Shown here in pieces: positions 53,591 to 62,538 of a DNA stretch of 64,000 nucleotides. Position 1 is the stretch's first letter. Each line of letters opens with the position of its first letter. Position numbers and translations under genes: made by a program. Under the pieces are notes generated by a model, which saw only the letters and a program-made list of their open reading frames with translations, ran no database searches and was not told the DNA's origin. Source of the stretch: Endozoicomonas sp965198415 (GTDB lineage Bacteria > Pseudomonadota > Gammaproteobacteria > Pseudomonadales > Endozoicomonadaceae); NCBI GenBank assembly GCA_965198415.1, contig CBDAPN010000029.1, positions 558,001 to 622,000 on the forward strand, read 5' to 3'.

Positions 53591-53810
53591 TTATTTCGCG
53601 CCTAACAGTTCCAAAGCATCACCGGCTTCAACAACCTCTAACGACTCTAGGCCTGAGAGTAATTGCTTTACATCTGCATACACAATGCGTGCACCGGTAT
53701 CCACCTTGTTCCCCATATTCACTGAAGCAAATTCTTCCTTTTTCTGACCTGGTTCGCCCTGCTGAATAGTCTTTGCCATATCGCGCCTAATGGTGTGTTC
53801 TGGGTAAACG
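53591..53810 (-). pseudogene. Toxin C-terminal tail fragment (third cassette)
   Basis: The last about 70 codons of the toxin domain (VYPEHTIRRDMAKTIQQGEP to DALELLGAK), nearly identical to the end of 5779-6426. Upstream of about 53811 the frame runs on into IS1-derived sequence, so the nuclease core is lost. Confidence 0.75.
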
Positions 53811-54259
53811 GCAGCAGCTTTTTCAAAGTCTTGGTCGATCGACGTCCAAAAGCATGGGCAATTATTCGCTTGAAGCGAGGCCCCCAAGCTTAAAATAGCC
53901 AACGTTGATTTTTCTTATTTTCAACGAATGACCACTGTTCATCCATCTCACAGAGTATCTCGACCTTGGCATTCTCAAAGGGTAGCTGGGTTACTGTGTA
54001 TGGGGAGAGTTTTTTAAATGAGAGATAACGGTTGTAGGGCTGATTTTAAAGGCTCGACTGATATCCCTCACCCCAGAGCAGTTCATCATATCAATGACGC
54101 ATTCATGAGTACCTGGTTGCCATTGTTTCGATACTCGAGTTAAAAGCGCTTGTTGCAGTTACGACATAGGTAACGTTGATGACAGGTATTCGCTTTTCCA
54201 TTTTTTACGACACCCTCCGTCTTCTGACACTGGATACATGCAACGTGAATAACTGCCAT
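53811..54259 (-). mobile_element. IS1-family remnant (insA frameshifted, insB truncated)
   Basis: From 54259: CQKTEGVVKNGKANTCHQRY and LCRNCNKRF are the InsA zinc-finger part. After a frameshift follow TRVSKQWQPGTHECVIDM and SRAFKISPTTVISHLKN to a stop at 53992. Then InsB: EMDEQWSFVENKKNQRWLF, stop, AWGPRFKRIIAHAFGRRS, ending where the toxin tail begins. The catalytic end is missing. Confidence 0.8.
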
Positions 54260-54317
54260 ACAACAATCAAAACAAAAGGACGGGAATATACCAGATCAAC
54301 AGGTTTGATTCATTACC

Positions 54318-54353
54318 AAAAAAAGGGCTTACATGAATGTAAGCCCTTTTTTT
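54318..54353 (-). terminator. Strong bidirectional terminator after ggt
   Basis: AAGGGCTTACAT-GA-ATGTAAGCCCTT with an A run on one side and a T run on the other. About 105 bases past the ggt stop. Confidence 0.85.
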
Positions 54354-54457
54354 GCCCGAACATCGGACCGTTTATTTAGCCCCTTATCTTTAAGGCTTGT
54401 GGATATCCACTCCCCGCCCTTATTTGGGCCTTGTGTCAAGAATAATTGGCCGACCAA

Positions 54458-56200
54458 TCATTGTCCCATTGCAATGCCTTCACGACGGGGGTCGGACGCA
54501 CCGATCAACTTGCCATCTTTAATCAAGATGGCTTGCAGGCCAGAGTTCATATCTCGAACGTTGACGCTAAAGCCCATTTTTTCCAAAGGTGCCTGCAGGC
54601 TTTCAGCATTGCTGCCTGCTTCAAGCTCATAAACGCCGCTGCGATTTTGCACATTCGGTGAATTAATGGCCTGTTGTACCGGGACGCCCCACTCAAGATG
54701 GCGAATCAGGGTATTGGCAACATAACCGATGATTCTTGCACCACCGGGCGAACCAATGACCATATAGGGCCGGTTATTTTTCATGACAATAATCGGTGAC
54801 ATGGACGAACGTGGACGTTTACCCGGCTCAACGCGATTGGCAACAGGTATCCCGTTTTCAACCGCAACAAAGGAGAAGTCCGTCAGCTGGTTGTTGAGCA
54901 AAAAGCCATTACTCATCATTCTGGAACCAAAACCATTTTCAATACTGCTGGTCATGGAGATCATATTGCCTTCCTGATCCACAATGGAAATGTGGGTCGT
55001 GGAGGGCAGCTCCAGCGACTGGTCATCGGCCAGTGCTATTGGTTTGTCCCAGCGGGGTTGGCCGGGGGAGACCTGCTCCAGTGCGGTGCCTTTTTTAATC
55101 AGTTTGGCGCGGTGGGCAAGGTAGTCTTTGTCCAGAAGGCCTTGGGGCATCGGAACATAGTCGGTGTCGGCAATGTAGCGATTGCGATCAGCAAAGGCCA
55201 AGCGTGTTGCGTCGCCTATGATCTGCCAGGCTTGCGGACTCTCTTTGGGGTAGTTCTCAATGCCTGCATTTTCAATGATGCCGAGAATCTGGTTGACCGT
55301 CAGAACGCCGGAACTCGGTGGCCCCATACCGCAGATGTCGTATTCCCGATAGGGTGAGCAGACCACTGGTCGCTCTTTGGTGCGATAGGCTGTGAAGTCT
55401 TCTTTGCTGAGTAGTCCGGGGTTGCCTTTGGCATGCTGAACCTTTACGGCGATCTCTTTGGCAATGGCACCTTGATAAAAGGCCTCAGCCCCTTGTTTTT
55501 GGAGTATTTCCAGCGTGTTCGCATAGGCTGGGTTTTTGATGATGGTTCCTTCCGTTAATGGCTTGCCTTTGTCATCGAAGAAGTAGCGGCGGGTGTCTGG
55601 ATAGGTTTTTAACCGGGCTTGATCCAGCTTAATCAGCTCTGCCAGCCTCGGTGATACAGCAAAGCCCTTTTCAGCCAAAACTTTTGCTGGTTCAAGCAGT
55701 TCAGCCCAGGGCTTTTTGCCATAGCGAGTGTGCAGGTCGCCCATGAGTTTGACCGTGCCCGGGGTGGCGACAGAGAGACCGCCAACCACAGCATCAAAGA
55801 AGGCGAGCGGTTTGCCGTTTTTATCCTGAAACAGCTCCGGGGTTGCCGCCAGCGGTGCGGTTTCACGGCCATCATAAGTGGTTAGTTTCCCCTGTTTGGC
55901 GTCGTAATAGACCAGAAATCCGCCACCGCCAAGACCGGATGACTGAAGCTCAGTCAAACCCAAAACGGTTTGTGTAGCAATCATCGCATCCACAGCACTG
56001 CCACCGGCTTTCAGGATTTTATAGCCAGTCTCAACCGCCAGAGGGTTTGCTGCTGATATCATAAAGTGTTCAGCGGTCACTGCTGTTTTTGGTTTAAAGC
56101 CGGTGCTCGCTTCGGGGGCGACATCCATTGAGCTCTGCAAAGCCATCAGGCTAACAGGCAATACCAGCAGCGCCAGTGAAGCCATGAGTTTTTTCAGCAT
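54458..56200 (-). CDS. ggt: Gamma-glutamyltransferase
   Basis: 580 residues. N-terminal signal peptide (KKLMASLALLVLPVSLMAL), so it is periplasmic. Family marks: GGSAVDAMIA, SGLGGGGFLVYYD, GRETAP, GMGPPSSGVLTVNQ, and the self-cleavage site STTHISIVD with the catalytic Thr at about residue 400. MTSSIENGFGS and GSPGGARIIGYV complete the small subunit. It splits glutathione and transfers the gamma-glutamyl group. Full length and without defects; single gene with its own terminator. Confidence 0.95.
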   Translation of the reverse strand: MLKKLMASLALLVLPVSLMALQSSMDVAPEASTGFKPKTAVTAEHFMISAANPLAVETGYKILKAGGSAVDAMIATQTVLGLTELQSSGLGGGGFLVYYDAKQGKLTTYDGRETAPLAATPELFQDKNGKPLAFFDAVVGGLSVATPGTVKLMGDLHTRYGKKPWAELLEPAKVLAEKGFAVSPRLAELIKLDQARLKTYPDTRRYFFDDKGKPLTEGTIIKNPAYANTLEILQKQGAEAFYQGAIAKEIAVKVQHAKGNPGLLSKEDFTAYRTKERPVVCSPYREYDICGMGPPSSGVLTVNQILGIIENAGIENYPKESPQAWQIIGDATRLAFADRNRYIADTDYVPMPQGLLDKDYLAHRAKLIKKGTALEQVSPGQPRWDKPIALADDQSLELPSTTHISIVDQEGNMISMTSSIENGFGSRMMSNGFLLNNQLTDFSFVAVENGIPVANRVEPGKRPRSSMSPIIVMKNNRPYMVIGSPGGARIIGYVANTLIRHLEWGVPVQQAINSPNVQNRSGVYELEAGSNAESLQAPLEKMGFSVNVRDMNSGLQAILIKDGKLIGASDPRREGIAMGQ

Positions 56201-56669
56201 TGTTTACCTCTCCTCAAATTGACTGTAAATATACAAGCAAAATTTCCAACAGAAATAAATACCGTTGCCAGATATCCGCTATTGGATGCTGACCATTGTG
56301 TTAAAAAATTTGATTTGACTAACAGTAGTCTGACTTAACCGTTAGCGCACCAATAAATCCATTAAAATTTTGAATAAAAGTACTTTATTATCCTGTCAAT
56401 GTGTATTTGTTTAGCTGATCAATTGTGTATCTGTTTCGTATACACCGTCCTGAGTGACCGTCTAAAAACGTTATTTTCATTAAAAAATGATTTGCGCGCC
56501 CTTGCGCTAAGTGATTGCATCACCTATCTATTTCACGATTAGCGCTGTAATTTACTTTATAACTAAAATAATAATAACTGCCCCTCATATATAAACATCG
56601 TCGTCTATAATTGAGTTTCAACTCTTCCCACCTACAGAGTTGAGCCTTCCTTTTTAATAGGTATAAAAG
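56201..56669. other. Intergenic region between ggt and the secreted-protein gene
   Basis: AT-rich, holds the divergent promoters. A small stem-loop TCAACTCT/AGAGTTGA lies at 56618-56643, just before the plus-strand gene, and could be part of its 5' leader. No gene seen. Confidence 0.5.
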
Positions 56670-57284
56670 ATGGTTTATATGAAAAACGTATTTATTATTC
56701 CGCTTGTGTTGAGCCTGCTGTTTTCTTATGCATCAACCAGCAGCGCGGTTCATAGTGTTAGTGACTTTTCTCCATCTGCGGAGCAAGAATTAAGCAGTGT
56801 GCTCCCCCCCTCTGAAACTAAAGAATCATACGATGAGGTGTACCAGAACCAATTTGTACCATTAATTAAAACAATCTCTGTGGTCAGGGACTATTTGGAT
56901 TTGCTGATTGCCGCACGCCATGCGTTTTTGGAACCTGAGCGGCAGTATTACATTGATCGAATCAATGCAGATGTGAAGGCTTGGTGTCTATCCATGGGTC
57001 TGAAAGAAATTTATGATCTGCCTATAGAGTCCATCCGCAACCCTCGCGATAAGAACTTAAATGCCATGGATTCAGCGAAAAGAGCAGACGATAGAGTCAC
57101 CGAAGCAGGTTTGCTCCCAGAATCGCAGGCTTATAAAGTCTTTATTGGAAAATACTGGGCTCAAATTCCGTTAGCAGTCATTCAGGAAGCCATTGATCTG
57201 ATGACTGTACGAGATCATGCAGCGTATTTGCGGATAAATAATTACTACAACTTAAGAAGGCAGCTTTCAATGAGTTATCGATAG
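56670..57284 (+). CDS. Secreted protein of unknown function
   Basis: 204 residues with a signal peptide (KNVFIIPLVLSLLFSYASTS, cleavage around SSA-V). The mature part is mostly helical, with VRDYLDLLIAARHAFLEPER and WAQIPLAVIQEAIDLM. The region has some likeness in spacing to secreted chorismate-mutase-type helical proteins, but I cannot confirm the catalytic residues, so no function is given. AGG lies 9 bases before the ATG. Stands alone between ggt and tldD. Confidence 0.65.
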   Translation: MVYMKNVFIIPLVLSLLFSYASTSSAVHSVSDFSPSAEQELSSVLPPSETKESYDEVYQNQFVPLIKTISVVRDYLDLLIAARHAFLEPERQYYIDRINADVKAWCLSMGLKEIYDLPIESIRNPRDKNLNAMDSAKRADDRVTEAGLLPESQAYKVFIGKYWAQIPLAVIQEAIDLMTVRDHAAYLRINNYYNLRRQLSMSYR

Positions 57285-57320
57285 AACCCGTAGCGCGGAT
57301 ATTTCATAGCTCGCGCGAGA

Positions 57321-57393
57321 CTTTGCCACTCTAAAGGGTTTGTGAGACAGAGCCTGCATCCCGGGGATACAAAAACCTCATGGAGTGGCAAAG
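57321..57393. repeat. Inverted repeat in the gap before tldD
   Basis: CTTTGCCACTC (57321) pairs with GAGTGGCAAAG (57383) around a 51-base loop. The gap 57285-57646 holds no gene that I can support; it may be the trace of a small non-coding element. Confidence 0.5.
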
Positions 57394-57646
57394 AACACAG
57401 GAAAACGGGAGTATATTTAGGAAATACCGGGTTAGAGCCTGCGCTGGGCGGCATGGTCGATGTGTCGTCTGGTCGATGACAACGCTCTGCGGGCAAGTTA
57501 ACGGGTCCATGGTGCTATTTTTGCACAGCATGTTAACACTCCGTTTGACACCGGCTCAATGCAAGTATTTCCACAAAATCCTTGAGTTCCTCGGTTTGAG
57601 AAGAGTAGGCTTGCAAGAAGAATAAGTCAGAGTGTAGCCATTATTT

Positions 57647-59086
57647 ATGACCGACAACATAACCATTGCCAAAGACCACCTGTTAACCCCTGCCAATATC
57701 AGCGACAGCGAACTGAGCAGAATCCTCGACACAGTACTTGGGCACAATGTGGACGCTGCCGACCTTTACTTTCAGTCCATGCGCCATGAATCCTGGGTGC
57801 TCGAAGACAGCATTGTCAAAGAGGGCAGCTTTAATGTGGACAGCGGTGTCGGCATCCGCGCCATGAGTGGTGAGAAAACCGGCTTTGCCTACTCTAATGA
57901 AATTATTTTACCTGCTCTGGAGCAGGCCGCTGGGGCCGCCCGGAGTATTGCCCGGATTGGTCAGCAAAAACAGGTGCAGGCTTGGCAGCGTAGCCAACCT
58001 CTGGCGTTGTACCCAAGCACCAATCCGCTGGACTCCTTATCCAGTGAAGACAAAGTCGCCCTGTTACAAAAACTGGACCAGGAAGCCCGCCAAAGTGATC
58101 CATGCATCAAGCAAGTAACCGCCAGCCTGACGGGCGTTCATGAAATGGTGCTGGTGGCAGCATCGGATGGTACTTTGACAGCGGATGTCCGCCCATTGGT
58201 TCGCTTGAACGTCAGTGTCATTGCTGAAAAAAATGGGCGCATTGAACGGGGCTCCGCCGGTGGTGGCGGGCGCGGTGATTACCTGCAGTTTTTATTGAAC
58301 GACACCGGTTTAGAATACGCACGCAAAGCGGTGCAACAGGCGATGATCAATCTTGAAGCCGTGGCCGCACCCGCTGGCACCATGCCGGTGGTATTGAGTT
58401 CTGGTTGGTCTGGCGTGCTGCTCCACGAAGCCGTGGGGCATGGGCTGGAAGGGGATTTTAATCGCAAAGGCTCCTCCGCTTACGCCGGGCGCATTGGCGA
58501 GCGTGTTGCATCAGCGCTCTGTACTATTGTCGACGATGGCACACTTGATGGTCGTCGGGGCTCAATGAATATTGACGACGAAGGGGTAACCACCCAAAAC
58601 ACAGTTCTGATTGAGAACGGTATTCTTAAAGGGTATATGCAGGATAAGCTGAATGCTCGTTTGATGGGTGCTGCTGCCACCGGCAATGGACGTCGGGAGT
58701 CTTATGCCCATTTACCCATGCCACGAATGACCAACACCTACATGCTGGCGGGTCAGCATGACCCAAAAGAAATTATCAGCTCGGTCAAAAAAGGCATTTA
58801 CGTGGAAAATATGGGCGGCGGACAGGTGGACATTACCTCCGGTAAGTTCGTCTTTTCCACCACTGAGGCCTGGTTAATTGAAAATGGCAAAAAGACAGTT
58901 CCAGTCAAAGGCGCCACCCTGATTGGTAATGGCCCGGATGTAATGAATAAGGTTTCCATGGTAGGCAACGACTTGGCGCTGGACCCGGGCGTTGGCGTTT
59001 GCGGCAAAGATGGTCAGTCTGTACCCGTTGGTGTCGGCCAGCCGACGTTGAAAATTGATGAGATCACCGTTGGTGGAACGGCTTAA
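57647..59086 (+). CDS. tldD: TldD metalloprotease
   Basis: 479 residues, the usual size. The zinc site is LLHEAVGHGLEGD around residue 260 (HExxxH). Also GGGGRGDYLQ, MNIDDEGVTTQN and the C-terminal GNGPDVMNKVSMVGNDLALD stretch typical of TldD. With TldE (PmbA) it forms a cytosolic heterodimer that degrades unfolded peptides and matures microcins and CcdA-type antitoxins. No tldE is in view. Complete; no defects. Confidence 0.95.
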   Translation: MTDNITIAKDHLLTPANISDSELSRILDTVLGHNVDAADLYFQSMRHESWVLEDSIVKEGSFNVDSGVGIRAMSGEKTGFAYSNEIILPALEQAAGAARSIARIGQQKQVQAWQRSQPLALYPSTNPLDSLSSEDKVALLQKLDQEARQSDPCIKQVTASLTGVHEMVLVAASDGTLTADVRPLVRLNVSVIAEKNGRIERGSAGGGGRGDYLQFLLNDTGLEYARKAVQQAMINLEAVAAPAGTMPVVLSSGWSGVLLHEAVGHGLEGDFNRKGSSAYAGRIGERVASALCTIVDDGTLDGRRGSMNIDDEGVTTQNTVLIENGILKGYMQDKLNARLMGAAATGNGRRESYAHLPMPRMTNTYMLAGQHDPKEIISSVKKGIYVENMGGGQVDITSGKFVFSTTEAWLIENGKKTVPVKGATLIGNGPDVMNKVSMVGNDLALDPGVGVCGKDGQSVPVGVGQPTLKIDEITVGGTA

Positions 59087-59332
59087 CAGCCTGCTCTACA
59101 GCAGCAGAAAATTGACCACAAGGCTCAATATTCTGTTGCTGCGGCCAGCCATAAACCTGCCAGATTACAACAAGCCATTTATTGCACTTTTTATTAACTC
59201 ATTAGATACAAACCCCAAACGTTCTAAATCAAAACGAATGCAAAGCATTTAAATTAATGGTGTTTTCTTGCACTTATTAGAGATAATTATAATGCTTTTG
59301 TAATTCACCAGAATTTATTTAAACATTTGTTT

Positions 59333-59965
59333 TCAATCGTTTATTATGCTATCAAGTTTATTTAATTGATCGAAGCCACTCCCCATCTCACACCATTTCT
59401 TATCCAATCCATAATCCAATTCCGCACACACTTTCTTATACAGTTCCTCATAATATTCCTTATCCCAGTTCTTATCCCATTTCATATCCCGTCTCATATC
59501 CAATTTCTCAGCCAATTCATCAGCCAATCCCTCATCCAAATCCAATCCCTCAGCTAATTCCTCTTCCAATTCCTCATACCATTTCTTATCCTTCACACCT
59601 AATTTCGGAGATGAAGACCTACCCACTGTGCATTTAGAAGAATCTCTAGGTTGATCATTGCTATTTGATAAAGAAACTGATTCTAATATGTCACAAAGGT
59701 GTGAAGTAAGCTCCTTTTGACTTTCTTTGATTTGATTAGATGCCGGAGATTTTGCTAAAGGGTTCGCCATTTCGAAAAAGCCAATCGCTGTTGCTCCTGG
59801 TGCTGGGCTGTGCATCAAACTTGTTTCTGATGAGGCTATTGATACATCTTTGCCCGGTTGTTGAATTGACTTTTTGATACTTAATTTTAGCGTATCCACT
59901 TCCTTTTCAACACAATCAATTATTTTTTTTTGTTCCTCGCTAACTTTAGCTCCCTGAGCTTGCAA
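59333..59965 (-). CDS. Charged repeat protein, C-terminal frame
   Basis: 210 codons, rich in Glu, Asp, Lys and Trp. After residue 120 comes an acidic then alternating stretch (EELEEELAEGLDLDEGLADE, then MRRDMKWDKNWDKEYYEEL). In frame upstream of its ATG the reading is LHLNKIYELQAQGAKV, without a start, so it is most likely the second part of the gene beginning at 60282, shifted by two bases near 59985. No family known. Cytosolic or effector-like; no signal peptide. Confidence 0.5.
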   Translation of the reverse strand: MQAQGAKVSEEQKKIIDCVEKEVDTLKLSIKKSIQQPGKDVSIASSETSLMHSPAPGATAIGFFEMANPLAKSPASNQIKESQKELTSHLCDILESVSLSNSNDQPRDSSKCTVGRSSSPKLGVKDKKWYEELEEELAEGLDLDEGLADELAEKLDMRRDMKWDKNWDKEYYEELYKKVCAELDYGLDKKWCEMGSGFDQLNKLDSIIND

Positions 59966-60282
59966 TTCGTATATCTTGTTAAGATGAAGAGCCTATCTTT
60001 TATAACATTCAGTTCACTATATTCAACTCTATTTTCTTTGAGGATATTGATTACTTCTTTAAATCTTTCGTTTAGCACTCCCGAGTCAACTCCCCAACCA
60101 TTACCTTGAACGCAGTCCGAATATGGCTGAGGAGAATCCACAACCATTGGTTCAACTTCACACTGAGAGACGCTCCATTGACAAAACTCCATAGGTTCAT
60201 TACTAGCATATTTATCATCAGTAGTAGCCGGGGTCAAAAGGTTTGCAGTAGAAAATGAGAAACTGTTAATTGAGTTTGGCAT
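59920..60282 (-). CDS. Charged repeat protein, N-terminal frame (frameshifted)
   Basis: 120 codons from an ATG at 60282 (MPNSINSFSFSTANLL). After NVIKDR the frame leaves what looks like the natural reading and ends in a Lys run at 59920. The other frame picks up as LHLNKIYELQ. A CTCT slippage at about 59985 could join both into one protein of about 310 residues. Unknown function; Ser/Asn-rich N-terminus as in some secreted effectors. Confidence 0.5.
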   Translation of the reverse strand: MPNSINSFSFSTANLLTPATTDDKYASNEPMEFCQWSVSQCEVEPMVVDSPQPYSDCVQGNGWGVDSGVLNERFKEVINILKENRVEYSELNVIKDRLFILTRYTNCKLRELKLARNKKK

Positions 60283-60989
60283 GATTGCTCCAGTGGTAAT
60301 TTCCTGTCAATGACAGACCAACATGCATTGGAGTTGCAAAATTTGCATTAGTTCCTCAGATCAGCAAAAAAATTTCAAACGCACCTTGCGTTGGTTCTGC
60401 AAAGACAGAACCGCCTCAGGCACTTAGCCATACCCCTCACAGTAGGCGCAAAATTACGCCTGTAAAGGGCTTAACACCATCACCCACTGTCTGTTTTTTT
60501 TAAGAGGCTGTCCGAGAATAGATAGCAGCAGTAGTCAGTTGATGTAAAAAAATTCGGACTCTTCATCCCCCTCTTTTGCCATCATCGCTCAATGCTCACC
60601 CGGATGAACGCTAGTATCAGACACCTATTCTGAAGATATATTATTTATTTCTAAAGAGATAAACAGAAAAAATAAATTAATTTATAAAAAAAACACCCAA
60701 ATAATTTGGGTGTGCTAATTTGAGTTGAGGGTTTTACTCTTAACCGATTTTTATAGACTGTTTACTAAAATGAGGGCTATCAAAGAGTGAGAATTTTATT
60801 CCAAACCGCCTTAACCGTTGCGAACAGCACCTGAAGTAAGTTTACCAGTACCTACCTGTAGAATCGTGAAAGGTTCGCAATCTTTAAATTTCCAGATCTG
60901 TACAGAAAAGTCATCAACAGTCCAAAACCCCGATTGTGCAACGGCAAACTGAACAACATGTTTTTTTATTACTCGTACACAGGAAAGCT
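60283..60989. other. Intergenic region before the Cys-rich genes
   Basis: No gene seen. It contains a hairpin ACACCCAAA-TAA-TTTGGGTGT at 60694-60714 preceded by an A-rich run, which would be a terminator for minus-strand transcripts, and a purine-rich stretch at 60640-60690. Confidence 0.5.
60694..60714 (-). terminator. Hairpin with A-tract
   Basis: Nine-base perfect stem ACACCCAAA/TTTGGGTGT with loop TAA; the T run is on the minus strand side. Confidence 0.6.
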
Positions 60990-61328
60990 ATGAACATTAA
61001 ATGTCACTACTTTGTATTAGTAACAGCACTCGTCTCAGCAACGGCCGTTGCTGTGTGTCCTGCGGGACGGTATATGCTGAAGCAGGGCAAGAATAATTTT
61101 TATTATCTGTGTGCAAACTTTTATTGGAACACTAGTTGTGGTCATCTTACTGGTGGCCCTGCAAGAGCACATTATGATTATTACGGTTTATTATGGAGTG
61201 TAAGGCCTTGTGAGCAAATTAAGGGTGCTCAATATGTTATTTTTTATCCTAACTGCGTTATTACTAAGGATCCTAAAAAACACCCAGAATGTTTTTTTGG
61301 TCATACCACAAAACAAAATATAGAATGA
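60990..61328 (+). CDS. Secreted Cys-rich small protein, paralogue 1
   Basis: 112 residues from the ATG at 60990, with AGGAAAG just upstream; the frame is open to 60936 but the signal peptide starts here (HYFVLVTALVSATAVA). The mature chain of about 92 residues has six cysteines (CPAGRY, LCANFYW, TSCGHL, RPCEQ, PNCVI, PECFFGH), suited to three disulfides. No family recognised. Nearly identical to the next gene, so recently duplicated. Inference: secreted toxin-like or host-interaction peptide. Confidence 0.7.
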   Translation: MNIKCHYFVLVTALVSATAVAVCPAGRYMLKQGKNNFYYLCANFYWNTSCGHLTGGPARAHYDYYGLLWSVRPCEQIKGAQYVIFYPNCVITKDPKKHPECFFGHTTKQNIE

Positions 61329-61511
61329 CTCGGTTTTGCTAACGTAGTGATGTACCTGTTGACCACCCAAAACTCTCAATGCAAGCATGAGCTGAATCAT
61401 CTCACTTGAAAAAATCCAGCATTTTGCCCGATTGTGTTTGCAGTGATTTAAGCTCCGATGCAACGGCAAACTGAACAACATGTTTTTTTATTACTCGTAC
61501 ACAGGAAAGCT

Positions 61512-61850
61512 ATGAACATTAAATTTCACTATTTTGTATTAGTAACAGCACTCGTCTCAACAACGGCCGTTGCTATTTGTCCTGCGGGACGGTATATGCT
61601 GAAGCAGGGCAAGAATAATTTTTATCATCTGTGTGCAAACTTTTATTGGAGCACTAGTTGTGGTCACCTTGCTGGTGGCCCTGCAAGAGCACATTATGAT
61701 TATTACGGTTTATTATGGAGTGTAAAGCCTTGTGAGCAAATTAAGGGTGCTCATTATGCTGGTCTATATCCTAAATGCGTTATTACTAAGGATCCTAAAA
61801 AACACCCAGAATGTTTTTTTGGTCATACCACAAAACAAAATATAGAATGA
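61512..61850 (+). CDS. Secreted Cys-rich small protein, paralogue 2
   Basis: 112 residues, differs from paralogue 1 at about ten positions, with all six cysteines kept. The same ribosome site and upstream sequence, offset by 522 bases. Differences such as YVIFYPN to YAGLYPK are in one exposed-looking stretch. Own transcription start likely within the repeated upstream region. Confidence 0.7.
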   Translation: MNIKFHYFVLVTALVSTTAVAICPAGRYMLKQGKNNFYHLCANFYWSTSCGHLAGGPARAHYDYYGLLWSVKPCEQIKGAHYAGLYPKCVITKDPKKHPECFFGHTTKQNIE

Positions 61851-62125
61851 CTCGTTTTTGCTAACGTAGTGATGTACCTGTTGACCACCCAAAACTCTCA
61901 ATGCAAGCATGATCTGAATCATCTCACTTGAAAAAATCCAGCATTTTGCCCGATTGTGTTTGCAGTGATTTAAGCTCCGATGCAACGGCTGTTAAAAATT
62001 GGTCTTTAGTTCGCAAACTTTCAGTTTGCAGGTCTGTATAGGTAAATTACCGACAGTCCAAAACCGCGATTGTGCAACGGAAAAATTAACGACTTATTTT
62101 TTTATTACTCGTATACAGAAAAGCT

Positions 62126-62440
62126 ATGAACCTTAAATTTCACTACTCTGTATTAGTAGCAGCCCTCGTCTCAGCAACGGCCGTTGCTGATTGCCCTAGA
62201 AAAAAATATATACCCAATCTGGGCAATTATTATCTATGCACAAACATTTTTTGGGACGTTAATTGCGGACACCTTATTGGTGGCGCTACAAAAGACCATT
62301 TGGAAAGATACGGTTTATTATGGAGTCGAAGGCCTTGTAATCAAATTGGCGCTGAATTTGCCATTCACTATTCTACCTGCATTGTTTATAAGAATCCTAA
62401 AGACCACCCAGAGTGTATTTTTGGCCATGGTAAAAAATAA
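62126..62440 (+). CDS. Secreted Cys-rich small protein, paralogue 3
   Basis: 104 residues, more distant: signal HYSVLVAALVSATAVA, mature part with the same six cysteines (DCPRKKY, LCTNIFW, NCGHLI, RPCNQ, STCIV, PECIFGH). The upstream 90 bases are also related to those of the other two, so the three genes are a tandem family. The perfect terminator at 62501 ends the cluster. Confidence 0.68.
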   Translation: MNLKFHYSVLVAALVSATAVADCPRKKYIPNLGNYYLCTNIFWDVNCGHLIGGATKDHLERYGLLWSRRPCNQIGAEFAIHYSTCIVYKNPKDHPECIFGHGKK

Positions 62441-62500
62441 AAATATCGAATGACCCAATTCTGCTGATGTGTTGATGCTCAAAAACCACTAACAAGTCTG

Positions 62501-62533
62501 AAAACAGCAGGTTTGGTAGAAACCTGCTGTTTT
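62501..62533. terminator. Bidirectional terminator
   Basis: AAAACAGCAGGTTT-GGTAG-AAACCTGCTGTTTT, a perfect 14-bp stem between the Cys-rich cluster and the convergent RND gene. Confidence 0.88.
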
Positions 62534-62538
62534 ACCCC

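Larger units (their letters stand above)
60926..61969. repeat. Tandem duplication of a 522-bp Cys-rich gene unit
   Basis: 60926-61447 and 61448-61969 match closely, including the region after the stop codon (ACGTAGTGATGTACCTGTTG). The unit covers leader, gene and 3' region. Confidence 0.85.

Noticed and set aside
53591..53902. 103-codon frame as a new small toxin
   Set aside because: The first third is IS1 insB read in another frame; only the tail is toxin-derived.
57380..57625. 81-codon frame before tldD
   Set aside because: No start signal, no family, and it lies across an inverted repeat; coding is not supported.
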